62,389 nucleotides of DNA, from NCBI GenBank assembly GCA_027491555.1, contig JAOZGN010000021.1:1-62389 (forward strand). The letters are read 5' to 3'. The notes under the pieces are model-generated. The model was not told where the DNA came from, ran no database searches, and was given only the letters and a program-made list of their open reading frames with translations. Of this stretch, positions 41,848 to 49,757 are shown piece after piece. Position 1 is the stretch's first letter, and every line of letters begins with the position of its first letter. Origin of the DNA: Thermoproteota archaeon. Lineage in GTDB: Archaea > Thermoproteota > Korarchaeia > Korarchaeales > Korarchaeaceae. The position numbers and the translations under genes are program-made.

Positions 41848-42480
41848 TTAAGCTGTGACGTATCTCCCCTCCTCGTCGAGGTATATTAACCCTTCCTCCA
41901 TCAGCCGGTCCAGGGCTCGAAGCACGGCCTCGCCTTGGGATTCTGGAAACTCGGCGGCGATCTGTTCCTCCCGCAGGGGCCCTCTCTCGCGAAGGAGCTT
42001 TAAGATGGCCTCCCTCACCCCCACAGGTCTGTGTTCCGGCACCTCCTCCGGGGCCGAGGCCGCCGCGGTGATTCTCATTCTCTCCCTGAGGATCTCGAGG
42101 GTCCTGACCAGTATCCAGTTGGGATCCTCCACTCTCACCGTCAGCTGGGGGACTACGTACCTCTCGCCCCTCCACTCCCTCACCCTGCCCACCACGTCGA
42201 GTATAGTTCCGCGCGAGTAGGGAGATCCAGTTTCAGGGTCCACGAGCAGCTCAACGTCTTGATCCCACGCCCTGACCGATATTGATCCCGTACCGTCCTC
42301 TAGGACAAGCCTGACGTGGCCCGCGTCGGAGCTCATGTAGGAGTCGACGACCACCCCCATGATCCTGACTGAGACAACGCTCCCACCACTAGGGAGCCTG
42401 AAGTACCTGATCGCCCCAACACTCACGTCCTCGAACTGTCCTTCTAGGATCTCTCTGATCCACACCTTTGCTGCAGGCAT
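41848..42480 (-). CDS. RPA-like single-stranded DNA-binding protein (OB fold plus winged helix)
   Basis: A 210-residue protein with one OB fold (about 20-130: SVVSVRIMGVVVDSY, VRLVLEDGTGSISVRAWD, VVGRVREWRGERYV) and a C-terminal winged helix (about 155-208), the RPA32 layout. It probably works with a larger RPA subunit in replication or repair. ATG 42480 is preferred: a TATA box (TTATATAAAG, about 42529-42538, minus strand) lies just before the in-frame ATG at 42525, which would leave no room for initiation there. aIF2-beta follows by 20 bases. Confidence 0.82.
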   Translation of the reverse strand: MPAAKVWIREILEGQFEDVSVGAIRYFRLPSGGSVVSVRIMGVVVDSYMSSDAGHVRLVLEDGTGSISVRAWDQDVELLVDPETGSPYSRGTILDVVGRVREWRGERYVVPQLTVRVEDPNWILVRTLEILRERMRITAAASAPEEVPEHRPVGVREAILKLLRERGPLREEQIAAEFPESQGEAVLRALDRLMEEGLIYLDEEGRYVTA

Positions 42481-42566
42481 CCTCGCTGGCAGTCCCGAGC
42501 TGACCCCCCGGCTTCCCCCTCTCATATCTTTATATAAGCCAGCCCGGCAGCTGGGGCCGGGGGCGG

Positions 42567-42673
42567 GGGCCCGTGGCTCAGCCTGGATAGAGCGCCCGCC
42601 TTATATGGCGGCTCCCGCCACAAGCCAGAGGAAAAGCGGGAGGTCGCGGGTTCAAGTCCCGCCGGGCCCACCA
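42567..42673 (+). tRNA. tRNA-Ile (TAT) with intron
   Basis: Acceptor GGGCCCG/CGGGCCC, D-arm GCTC/GAGC, anticodon stem CCCGC/GCGGG and spliced loop CTTATAA, giving anticodon TAT; T-arm GCGGG-TTCAAGT-CCCGC; encoded CCA. The intron is about 29 bases after position 37 and contains a TGGCGG/CCGCCA hairpin. The body is almost the same as tRNA-Ile(GAT) at 20.8 kb. It reads AUA directly. Most archaea instead use a CAU tRNA modified with agmatidine by TiaS; UAU is known from Nanoarchaeum and Korarchaeum. Confidence 0.9.
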
Positions 42674-42686
42674 CCCCCTCCGCTGG

Positions 42687-43097
42687 GTGGCCACAGTGAC
42701 ACAGAGGGAGCTTGTGTTGGATACCTCTTTTCTGCTGGGGATATTCGAAAAAAAGATCCCCCTGAGCCTGAGCCACCTTCTAGACTTGATCCCCAGGGCC
42801 AGGCTCGTCACCCTGAGTTCTTGTCTCGAGGAGCTGAGGGTGAAAGCGGAGGACGGAGATCCCGCCGCCAGAAGCGCCCTGAACTCTCTTTCTGGCATGG
42901 GGATCCAGGTCCGAGAGTCGGCGGGTCCGGCCGACGAGGCAATACTGGAATACTCCTCTTCCGGGGCCGGCAGCAGAGTGGTGGTCACCTTGGACAATGC
43001 GTTAAAGAACAGGTGCCTCGAGCGGGGTGTGCCTGTAGTGTACCTGAGGGCGGGCAAGAGGCTGGTGCTCGAGGACCCTGCCAAGTTCAGGCCTTGA
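42687..43097 (+). CDS. PIN-domain protein (Fcf1/VapC9-like)
   Basis: A 136-residue PIN ribonuclease-fold protein: LVLDTSFLLGIFEKK carries the first acidic residue, SCLEELRVKAE the second, and VVTLDNALKNRC the third pair. Archaeal members found directly before rpo7/spt4 are thought to act in rRNA processing, like Fcf1/Utp24, rather than as toxins; no antitoxin gene is adjacent. GTG start at 42687, or 42696. It lies 13 bases after tRNA-Ile(TAT) and may be cotranscribed. Confidence 0.85.
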   Translation: MATVTQRELVLDTSFLLGIFEKKIPLSLSHLLDLIPRARLVTLSSCLEELRVKAEDGDPAARSALNSLSGMGIQVRESAGPADEAILEYSSSGAGSRVVVTLDNALKNRCLERGVPVVYLRAGKRLVLEDPAKFRP

Positions 43098-43115
43098 GTC
43101 GTCGGGGGTGATCGG

Positions 43116-43679
43116 TTGTACTACGTCGTTAGGATGAGCGACATGGTCTGGGTGCCTCCCAAGAGGCTGAGAGACGATCCTAGAGAGGTGGCGGAGGAAC
43201 TCCTCCGAGCGAGGTACGTCGGGAGGTACCTGGAGGACGTGGGCCTCGTCCTCGAGGTCCTGAGGGTCTCCGACGTAAGCCTGGGCAAGGCGCTCATATC
43301 GAGCCCTTCCATCTACTTCCGAGCCGAGTTTGAGGTGCTCACGTTCCTCCCGAAGGTCCATGAGATAGTCGAGGGCGAGGTCAAGGCCGTCCTAGAGCAC
43401 GGGATCGTGATCACCATGGGCCCCATAGACGGCTTCGTCCACATATCCCAGCTCGGAGACGACGTCTTCGTCCATAGGGCGGGCGCTCTACAGGGGAGGA
43501 AGACTAGGATCACATACCGCAGGGGAGATGTCGTTAGGGCGAGGGTCACTGGTGTGAGCAGGCCGAGTCCGGCAGCCGCGGCGAGGGGCGAGCCGATAGT
43601 GAGGGTCTCCCTGACGTGCAGACAGCCCGGCATGGGCAAGGTTGAGGCTCAGGAGGTGCAGGAAGGTGGCGCGTCTTAG
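43116..43679 (+). CDS. rpo7: RNA polymerase subunit Rpo7 (E')
   Basis: Stalk subunit of archaeal RNA polymerase, 187 residues. The N-terminal tip/RNP domain (MYYVVRMSDMVWVPP, about 1-80) is followed by an S1 OB fold (GEVKAVLEHGIVITMGPIDGF as two parts, then VHISQL). TTG start at 43116. The order PIN-rpo7-spt4-S24e-S27ae is a conserved archaeal cluster. Its end overlaps spt4 by 14 bases. Confidence 0.95.
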   Translation: MYYVVRMSDMVWVPPKRLRDDPREVAEELLRARYVGRYLEDVGLVLEVLRVSDVSLGKALISSPSIYFRAEFEVLTFLPKVHEIVEGEVKAVLEHGIVITMGPIDGFVHISQLGDDVFVHRAGALQGRKTRITYRRGDVVRARVTGVSRPSPAAAARGEPIVRVSLTCRQPGMGKVEAQEVQEGGAS

Positions 43680-43857
43680 GGCCTGCAGGAGGGACAAGGC
43701 CCTCACCGACGGGGACGCGTGCCCCCTATGCGGGTCCACCGACCTGACCCCCAACTGGGAGGGGGTCGTGGCCGTGATCGACCCCGTGCGCTCCGTCCTC
43801 GCCAAGAGACTCGGCATCTCCAGGTCCGGCATGTACGCGCTGAGGGTGCTTGAGTGA
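43666..43857 (+). CDS. spt4: Transcription elongation factor Spt4 (RpoE'')
   Basis: A 63-residue partner of NusG/Spt5. The core CPLCGSTDLTPNWEGVVAVIDP and RSVLAKRLGI fit Spt4 (quoted here as CPLCGS and VVAVIDP). The usual first zinc pair CxxC reads CRRD, so one of four cysteine ligands is replaced by aspartate. The GTG at 43666 is chosen because an AGGAGGTG ribosome-binding site lies 9-10 bases upstream and family length fits. Confidence 0.88.
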   Translation: MARLRACRRDKALTDGDACPLCGSTDLTPNWEGVVAVIDPVRSVLAKRLGISRSGMYALRVLE

Positions 43858-43913
43858 CGCCGCGACGCCACCCTTTAATAGGCCGGCAGGACTCGCCGTG
43901 CTGAGGGTCGCCC

Positions 43914-44219
43914 ATGGAGCTGAAGATAGAGGAGAGGCGTCGCAACCCGCTCCTACGCAGGGAGGAGATCAGGGCAACCTTGTCCTTCGAGGGTGGGACC
44001 CCGACCCGGAGGGAAGTCCGGGAGGCCCTGGCCAAGGTCCTCGGCAAGGATGTGGGCGTCGTGTTCGTGCGGAGGGTTCTGACCGAGTACGGGGCCCGCC
44101 GCGCGAGGATCCTCGCCATGGCCTACGACGACCGAGACTATGCGCTCCAGATAGAGCCTGAGCATGTCATAAGGAAGAACGAGGGCGGAGGGGGCGAGAG
44201 AGGAGAGCAAGCAAGCTGA
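43914..44219 (+). CDS. rps24e: Ribosomal protein eS24
   Basis: Small-subunit protein, 101 residues: MELKIEERRRNPLLRREEI, then TPTRREVREALAK and the YGARRARILAMAYD segment. ATG start; TATA-like CCTTTAATAGG at 43872-43882 is about 36 bases upstream. Followed by eS27A with a 14-base gap. Confidence 0.95.
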   Translation: MELKIEERRRNPLLRREEIRATLSFEGGTPTRREVREALAKVLGKDVGVVFVRRVLTEYGARRARILAMAYDDRDYALQIEPEHVIRKNEGGGGERGEQAS

Positions 44220-44233
44220 GGGAGGTGTGATCG

Positions 44234-44398
44234 GTGGTCAAGCACGCGAACGTCCGGGTTCACACCTACTACGAGATTAAGGACGGGAAGCTCGTCAGGA
44301 AGAAGAGACAGTGCCCCAGGTGCGGCTCCTTCATGGCTGAGCACGAGAACAGGTGGACCTGCGGCAAGTGCGGGTACACCGAGTTCAAGACCGGGTAG
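44234..44398 (+). CDS. rps27ae: Ribosomal protein eS31 (S27ae)
   Basis: A 54-residue zinc-ribbon protein with CPRCGSFM and CGKCGYTEF. Start GTG at 44234, preceded by GGAGGTG (44221-44227), which fixes it. In eukaryotes the homolog is fused to ubiquitin; in archaea it stands alone after eS24, as here. Confidence 0.92.
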   Translation: MVKHANVRVHTYYEIKDGKLVRKKRQCPRCGSFMAEHENRWTCGKCGYTEFKTG

Positions 44399-44443
44399 TC
44401 GCTGGGGCACAACGTTAATTTTTCCGTGAGCCCCTTTTGGCTG

Positions 44444-44522
44444 GGGCCCGTAGCTCAGCACGGATTAGAGCGCCGGCCTCCGGAGCCGGTGGTCGCGGGT
44501 TCAAGTCCCGCCGGGCCCGCCA
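44444..44522 (+). tRNA. tRNA-Arg (CCG)
   Basis: Acceptor GGGCCCG/CGGGCCC, anticodon stem CCGGC/GCCGG with loop CTCCGGA (anticodon CCG), T-arm GCGGG-TTCAAGT-CCCGC, encoded CCA; no intron. A TATA-like CGTTAATTTTT at 44413-44423 lies about 26 bases upstream. Confidence 0.94.
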
Positions 44523-44545
44523 CCCATAACTACGAGGTGATCGAT

Positions 44546-44755
44546 TTGGCCGGAGTGGAAGCCGAGGTCGAAGGGAAGACCTGCGCCGTCGTCGGATGCG
44601 ACGAGCCGGCGGCCAAGATCGTTGGCAGGTCGTTTGTACCTGCCCTCCAGGCGCTCAAGCTCCGCTTGAAGAACAGGGGATTGAGGCACATCCCCCTGTG
44701 CAAGAAGCACTACAAGATGGCCAAGGAGGCGCTGGAGGCCCTCAGGGGAGGGTGA
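44546..44755 (+). CDS. Small cysteine-containing protein, unknown function
   Basis: A 69-residue protein with possible zinc ligands C-x4-C (TCAVVGCDE) and C-x2-H (LCKKHYK) near each end, separated by a basic helix (ALKLRLKNRG). The TTG at 44546 is supported by GAGGTGAT 5 bases upstream. It resembles small archaeal RNA- or DNA-binding zinc proteins, but no family could be named. It overlaps the methyltransferase gene tail to tail by 14 bases and starts 23 bases after tRNA-Arg. Confidence 0.7.
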   Translation: MAGVEAEVEGKTCAVVGCDEPAAKIVGRSFVPALQALKLRLKNRGLRHIPLCKKHYKMAKEALEALRGG

Positions 44756-45341
44756 TCCTCAGCACCCACAGCCTGTCGAACGCCACCTTCTGGGAGTCTA
44801 CCAGAGTGGCAGATAGGCCCAGCGTCCTAGCAAGGTCCAGCGTCTCATCCAGGCCGTTAGACTCAGCCTGTAGTAGGAGAGCAACCCCACCGGGCATGAG
44901 GTGCTCTTTGACCCCCTCGACGAAGCGATCTATCAGCCGTCTACCCTTCGGACCGCCCGCCCAGGCGGCCGAGGCGAGGTCTCGAGGCTCTTCAGCCAGG
45001 TATGGGGGGTTAAAGGCGATCAACTCGAACCTCTCCCCCCTAACCGGCTGAAAGAGGTCACCGAGCCTGAACTCGACTTGAACGCCGTACCTCTCGGAGT
45101 TAACCCGAACGGCCAGCTCGCATAGAGGGTTCACGTCCGTGGCCAGGACCTCTGAGGCCCCCCAGAGGGCCGCGGCCACCGCCAGCGCGCCAGATCCGGT
45201 GCCGACATCTAGGACTCTCTTTCCTGCTGGATGAGCGCGTCGGAGGCACCTAAGCATGAGCGCCGTGTCTAGCTCCGGAGGATAGACCGACTCAGGGACC
45301 CTGATCCGCAGCCCCTCCACCTCGACCTCTAGCCACCTCAT
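44742..45341 (-). CDS. HemK/Mtq2-like protein methyltransferase
   Basis: A 199-residue class I SAM methyltransferase. The SAM loop is VLDVGTGSGALAVAAA, the acidic residue follows in VLATDVNP, and the NPPY catalytic motif is FNPPYLAEE, which marks glutamine/asparagine N-methyltransferases. Archaeal homologs methylate release factor aRF1 in the manner of Mtq2. ATG 45341 is preferred over an in-frame ATG-like start 9 bases upstream. It overlaps the 3' end of ksgA by 50 bases, same strand. Confidence 0.87.
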   Translation of the reverse strand: MRWLEVEVEGLRIRVPESVYPPELDTALMLRCLRRAHPAGKRVLDVGTGSGALAVAAALWGASEVLATDVNPLCELAVRVNSERYGVQVEFRLGDLFQPVRGERFELIAFNPPYLAEEPRDLASAAWAGGPKGRRLIDRFVEGVKEHLMPGGVALLLQAESNGLDETLDLARTLGLSATLVDSQKVAFDRLWVLRITLP

Positions 45342-46191
45342 CCGAGACACCCTTCAGGAAGGAGGCCAGCGTGAGGTAGTCGTCTGGGGAGATTTTGTAG
45401 ACCCTCTCGTCCGTCGATATTGGACATCGATCCAGAACCTCGGATAGATGAGGCTCCTCCAGCCTGAGAACTCCTCGGAGCCAGCCCTTGAGGGCTGCGC
45501 GGAGCGTCCTCTTCCTCCTTGAGAAGATGTGCGGGAGGACTCCCTTCAGCACCCTCAGCTCAGGACCGGGAGGGTTTCTCGACCTAAGGAGGAGCATCAC
45601 AGTATCAACCTTGGGGCGCGGGTAGAAGCAGGAGGCCCTTAGCAGCGCGAGGGGGGCCACGTTGTACCTCACCTGAGTCAGCACCGAGAGGCTCCCGTAC
45701 GCCGGAGTGCCGGGGCTAGCAGTTAGCCTCCTCCCGAACTCATGCTGAAACGTCAGCACCACCCTGTCAAATCTGCTCAGCGAGAGCCCCACCACAAGCC
45801 TCGACGAGATTCCGTAGGGCGGGTTAGAAACCATCACGGAGTGGGCGGTGTCCGGCAGGACCCTGAGCGCGCTGCCTCTGATCACCTCGACCCACTCGAG
45901 GCCCCCGAACCGCTCCTCCAGCAGCCTAACGAACCTTCGATCCTTCTCAACAAGCGTCAGCGACCTCGGCCTCCTCTTGACGATCCTCTCCGTGAGATTT
46001 CCGGGCCCGGGGCCGACCTCCAAGATGGAGTCAGACCCCCTCACCCCCGCGGAGTCCGTCATGAGGTCGAGGGCCTCCTGGTTGAGCAGGAGGTGCTGTC
46101 CAACTTCCTTCCTCAGGCTTATGCCGTACTCAGCCATGAGGAGCCTGTACCTCTCAAGCATTTCGCGGTCGACGCCGGTGAATACGCGCAC
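45292..46191 (-). CDS. ksgA: rRNA adenine N6,N6-dimethyltransferase KsgA/Dim1
   Basis: Dimethylates two adenines in helix 45 of 16S rRNA. The SAM motif is ILEVGPGPGNLTE, the catalytic motif SNPPYGISS, and KEVGQHLLLN marks the N-terminus. 299 residues including a longer, glycine-rich C-terminus. GTG 46191 lies about 25 bases from a TATA element (AATTTTTATT, 46211-46220) and is read leaderless; this decides the start. Confidence 0.94.
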   Translation of the reverse strand: MRVFTGVDREMLERYRLLMAEYGISLRKEVGQHLLLNQEALDLMTDSAGVRGSDSILEVGPGPGNLTERIVKRRPRSLTLVEKDRRFVRLLEERFGGLEWVEVIRGSALRVLPDTAHSVMVSNPPYGISSRLVVGLSLSRFDRVVLTFQHEFGRRLTASPGTPAYGSLSVLTQVRYNVAPLALLRASCFYPRPKVDTVMLLLRSRNPPGPELRVLKGVLPHIFSRRKRTLRAALKGWLRGVLRLEEPHLSEVLDRCPISTDERVYKISPDDYLTLASFLKGVSDEVARGRGGGAADQGP

Positions 46192-46254
46192 CGGGCGGCG
46201 CGCTGCCCCGAATTTTTATTCCCCCTCGACGGCGGATTGCGCTGAGGTGTGATA

Positions 46255-47700
46255 ATGCTGTCCGTCCTCCAGAGGGTTGATGAGGTCAGGTGGCTCCTCC
46301 CAAAGGGATACAAGGCCGGAATGAGGGTTCCGGGACTCATAATATCCACTGAGAAGCTCATCCGTGGAGTCGAGAAGATGTCAGTAGATCAGCTGGCCAA
46401 CGTCGCCACCCTGCCTGGGATCTACAAGTACTCCTACGCCATGCCAGACATGCACTCGGGCTACGGCTTCCCGATTGGAGGTGTTGCGGCCTTCGACGCC
46501 TACGAGGGGGTGATAAGCCCAGGAGGCGTCGGATTCGACATCAACTGCGGCGTTCGTCTGCTCAGAACGGATCTGAGGGAGTCTGACGTTCGCCCGAGGC
46601 TCAAGCAGATCGTTGACAAGCTGTTCTCCAACGTGCCTTCCGGGCTGGGCAGCAGGGGCAAGGTGAGGCTCTCTCCCGCCCAGCTCGACGAGGTCATAGT
46701 GATGGGAGCCAGGTGGGCTGTGGAGCACGGGTACGGGTGGGAGGAGGACCTGGCCCACACCGAGGAGGGCGGCATGATGGAGGGAGCCGACCCAGACGCC
46801 ATCGGCCGGAGGGCTAAGGAGAGGGGCGCCCCTCAGCTCGGCTCCCTCGGGAGTGGGAACCACTTCCTAGAGATTCAGGTGGTGGACAAGATCTACGACC
46901 TACAGGCCGCAAAGGCCATGGGGATTGAAGAGCCAGGCCAGGTGACCGTGATGATCCACACCGGGAGCAGGGGCTTCGGCCACCAGGTCGCCGACGACTA
47001 CCTAGGCCTGATGCTCAGGGAGGCCAAAAACCTGGACTTCAGGCTCCCCGACAGGCAGCTGGTCTGCGCCTACGCGAACTCCAAGCTGGCCCAGAGGTAC
47101 TTCGCTGCCATGAAGGGGGCCGCGAACTACGCGTGGGCCAACAGGCAGATGATCGTCCACTGGGTCAGGGAATCCTTCGAGGCGGTGTTCGGCAGGTCGG
47201 CCGAGGACATGGGAATGAGGATGGTCTACGATGTGGCCCACAACATAGCCAAGCTGGAGGAGCACGTGGTGGATGGGAAGACCGTCAAGGTCTTCGTGCA
47301 CAGGAAAGGCGCCACTAGGGCCTTCCCGCCCGGCAGGCCGGAGATCCCGCCGGACTACAGAGACATCGGCCAGCCCGTCCTGATACCCGGATCCCAGGGG
47401 ACCGCCAGCTACGTCATGGTCGGCACGGAGCAGGCCATGCAGGAGACCTTCGGCACCTCCGCCCACGGCGCCGGCAGGGTGATGAGCAGGGCCCGCGCCA
47501 AGAGGACCTACAGGGGGAGCCAGATCGTGGAGATGCTGGCCAAGAGGGGTATCATAGTGAAGCCGGCCTCCCTGGCAGTGGCCGCCGAGGAGGCTCCCGG
47601 CGCCTACAAGGACGTCGACGAGGTCGTCCTGGCCACCCACAAGGCGGGAATTGCGAGGATGGTGGCCAGGCTCAGGCCGATAGGCGTGGTCAAGGGGTGA
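46255..47700 (+). CDS. rtcB: RNA-splicing ligase RtcB
   Basis: GTP-dependent ligase joining tRNA exon halves after intron excision, 481 residues, no intein. Metal and guanylylation residues are in [34 protein letters not shown] and the GMP-accepting histidine in [14 protein letters not shown] 46255 follows GAGGTGT; a GTG at 46249 is in frame. Its activity is needed for the several intron-containing tRNAs in this window. The FKBP gene starts 2 bases later. Confidence 0.96.
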   Translation: MLSVLQRVDEVRWLLPKGYKAGMRVPGLIISTEKLIRGVEKMSVDQLANVATLPGIYKYSYAMPDMHSGYGFPIGGVAAFDAYEGVISPGGVGFDINCGVRLLRTDLRESDVRPRLKQIVDKLFSNVPSGLGSRGKVRLSPAQLDEVIVMGARWAVEHGYGWEEDLAHTEEGGMMEGADPDAIGRRAKERGAPQLGSLGSGNHFLEIQVVDKIYDLQAAKAMGIEEPGQVTVMIHTGSRGFGHQVADDYLGLMLREAKNLDFRLPDRQLVCAYANSKLAQRYFAAMKGAANYAWANRQMIVHWVRESFEAVFGRSAEDMGMRMVYDVAHNIAKLEEHVVDGKTVKVFVHRKGATRAFPPGRPEIPPDYRDIGQPVLIPGSQGTASYVMVGTEQAMQETFGTSAHGAGRVMSRARAKRTYRGSQIVEMLAKRGIIVKPASLAVAAEEAPGAYKDVDEVVLATHKAGIARMVARLRPIGVVKG

Positions 47701-47701
47701 G

Positions 47702-48505
47702 GTGAACTCCGAGATGCCGGACGCGCGAGAGGGAGAGAAGATCAAGGAGGGAGACTTCGTCCTGGTCAACGTCAAGGTCGCGGACGCCGAGACCGGGAAG
47801 GTCTACATGACCACGATCGAGGATGAGGCCCGAGAGGCCGGGATCTACTCCCCAGACGACCTATACGAGCCCATGCTGATAGTAGTGGGAGAGGGCAGGA
47901 TCTTCCAGAAGGCCGAGGGGTCCCTGATTGGACGCAGTGTGGGAGAGGAGATCGAGGTAGAGCTGGAACCCAAGGATGCCTTCGGGGAGTACGACCCGGA
48001 CAAGGAGAAGATATTTCCCATCTCCCGGCTGAGAAAGGCCGGCATCAAGGATGTGGCGGTCGGCGACATCATAAGATACGGTGACGAGAGGGGGATCGTC
48101 AGGTCGATCACAGGAGGCAGGGTCCGAATAGACTTCAACCACCCTCTTGCAGGGAGGAGGATAAGAGTCTGGCTCAGGCCCGAGGCCATCTTGACGGACG
48201 CGGCAGAGAGGATCAAGGCCCTCGTGGCTAGGTACTTTGATGTCCCCATGGACAGGGTGAGCTCCAGGATCGAGGGAGAGGTCGCCGAGGTGGAGCTCCC
48301 GCCCGCGGCCTACACCAGGAGGGACGCGTTCGTCAGAAAGATCAGAGTCATGTCTGCGGTCATGAAGTGGCTAAAGGACCTGAAGAGGGTCAGATTCATA
48401 GAAGAGTATGAGGTGCCTGAAGAGGAGGCTGAGGCTGCAGAGCAGGCAGAAACCGGAGAGGTTGAGGGGGAGGAAGATTCAGAGGCGGCCTCAGGAGGGA
48501 CCTAA
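47702..48505 (+). CDS. FKBP-type peptidyl-prolyl isomerase, SlyD-like
   Basis: A 267-residue folding helper. The FKBP half (about 15-90 and 130-160) has GDFVLVNVKVAD, the EDEAREAG loop and KDAFGEYDP; the insert-in-flap domain (VRIDFNHPLAGRRI) is present as in SlyD-type proteins. A C-terminal domain of about 80 residues and an acidic tail follow, common in archaeal long FKBPs. GTG start at 47702, next to the rtcB stop. The 3' end overlaps the UPF0179 gene by 4 bases. Confidence 0.92.
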   Translation: MNSEMPDAREGEKIKEGDFVLVNVKVADAETGKVYMTTIEDEAREAGIYSPDDLYEPMLIVVGEGRIFQKAEGSLIGRSVGEEIEVELEPKDAFGEYDPDKEKIFPISRLRKAGIKDVAVGDIIRYGDERGIVRSITGGRVRIDFNHPLAGRRIRVWLRPEAILTDAAERIKALVARYFDVPMDRVSSRIEGEVAEVELPPAAYTRRDAFVRKIRVMSAVMKWLKDLKRVRFIEEYEVPEEEAEAAEQAETGEVEGEEDSEAASGGT

Positions 48506-48951
48506 GTCCCTTGGATCTCAACGAGACACGCAGCCAGGTCCTCTCCCTGGGGGCACTCGACCCTCTTGGAGAGGACCTTAACTATCTTAATCCTGTCCCC
48601 CGGCTTCAACCCTGGAGGACTACATAGGTCCCCACTCTCACACTCGCCGGAGCAGCTTGGTGGTCTAAATCTAAGGAGGGCCCCGACCACGGCCTGACGC
48701 TTGGGAATGGCTACCTCAACCGGGGGGATGTGGACCTCAACGGGGACCACGTCGACCCCGTGCAGAGCGCAGGGGAACTTCTTCTTGGGGATCGCTGAGA
48801 TTACCTCATAGACTCGTCCCTCTATCAGGTTCTCAACGCACACGGATCCAAGCTTACACTTAGAGCAGGCCTCGGACGAACCCGCGAACAGAAAGCGGTA
48901 GCCAGCCTCGGCTTGGCCCTCTGGGACTAGTGTGATTACCCTCCTCCCCAA
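48502..48951 (-). CDS. UPF0179 family protein
   Basis: A 149-residue archaeal protein with many conserved cysteines: CSKCKLGSVC, a CALHGVD site, CSGECESGDLC and ECPQGEDLAAC. The pattern suggests zinc or iron-sulfur binding; function is unknown. TTG 48951 is chosen: the TATA-like element CGTATTAATAAGG (about 48986-48998, minus strand) predicts transcription from about 48966, so starts at 48981-48984 would be too far upstream. Confidence 0.82.
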   Translation of the reverse strand: MGRRVITLVPEGQAEAGYRFLFAGSSEACSKCKLGSVCVENLIEGRVYEVISAIPKKKFPCALHGVDVVPVEVHIPPVEVAIPKRQAVVGALLRFRPPSCSGECESGDLCSPPGLKPGDRIKIVKVLSKRVECPQGEDLAACLVEIQGT

Positions 48952-49063
48952 CCCTCCGACCCTTTCGGGGCCGGCCCCCACCAATCCTTATTAATACGCG
49001 ACCCGTAAAGGAAGTGAGGAGCGCTGAGACAAGCGCCCCGCTTTTCCACACCCGTGGAAGGAG

Positions 49064-49756
49064 ATGTCAGAGATGCTACCAAACGGAGTTTTGGGTAGGC
49101 CCCCCCTTGGAGAGTCCGAGCTTGAAAAGGTCAGGGAGAGACTCCTGAAGGGCACCACGACGGTGGGGGTCAAGGCAGACGGGGGACTCGTGATAGCCTC
49201 CGACAAGAGGGCATCGGCTGAGACCTTCGTGGCCAGCAAGAAGGCCAAGAAGATGATACAGATAGACGAAAAGAGCGTCGTGACTATATCGGGCTTAGTG
49301 GCCGACGGTCAGTTCCTCGTGAACAACCTGAAGACCTTCTCCTCACTATACAGGCTCGAGCACGGTCAGGACATGCCCATCCTCGCAAAGGCCCGTTATC
49401 TGGCGCTGCTGCTGAAGTCATTCAGACCAATCCTGCTCATCGCTCACATGATAATCGGGGGAGTAGACTCAACGGGACCGCGCCTGTTCAACGTGGACTT
49501 CTTTGGCACAATGACGGAGGAGGAGTATCTGGCGACAGGCTCTGGATCACCGGTCGCCATATCCGTCATTGAGGAGGGCTACCGTAAGGGCATGACCGTT
49601 GAGGAGGCGAAGGAACTCGTGCTATCAGCCATGGTGGCGGCTATCTCTAGGGACTCAGCCACCGGAGACGGTATGGATGTGGCGGTGGTCACCGGAGATG
49701 GGGTGAGATTCCTGTCTCCTGAGGAGATAGAGGAACTCCTCAAGACCGTGCGGTAG
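49064..49756 (+). CDS. psmB: Proteasome beta subunit
   Basis: Catalytic subunit of the 20S proteasome. A 29-30-residue propeptide ends at KG, and the mature protein starts at the nucleophile threonine in GTTTVGVKADGG; SDKRAS holds the active-site aspartate and lysine region, with GSGSP later. 230 residues. ATG 49064 is preceded by GGAAGG. It is followed by aCPSF1 one base after the stop. The alpha subunit is not in the window. Confidence 0.96.
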   Translation: MSEMLPNGVLGRPPLGESELEKVRERLLKGTTTVGVKADGGLVIASDKRASAETFVASKKAKKMIQIDEKSVVTISGLVADGQFLVNNLKTFSSLYRLEHGQDMPILAKARYLALLLKSFRPILLIAHMIIGGVDSTGPRLFNVDFFGTMTEEEYLATGSGSPVAISVIEEGYRKGMTVEEAKELVLSAMVAAISRDSATGDGMDVAVVTGDGVRFLSPEEIEELLKTVR

Positions 49757-49757
49757 G

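Noticed and set aside
42687..43097. VapC toxin of a toxin-antitoxin pair
   Set aside because: No antitoxin gene is adjacent, and the PIN gene sits in the conserved rpo7-spt4-S24e cluster where it is a housekeeping gene.
20699..44522. Long near-identical segments at 20.7, 20.8, 42.6 and 44.4 kb taken as dispersed mobile repeats
   Set aside because: They are the acceptor and T-arm halves of tRNA-Ala, two tRNA-Ile and tRNA-Arg genes, alike because of GC-rich tRNA consensus.
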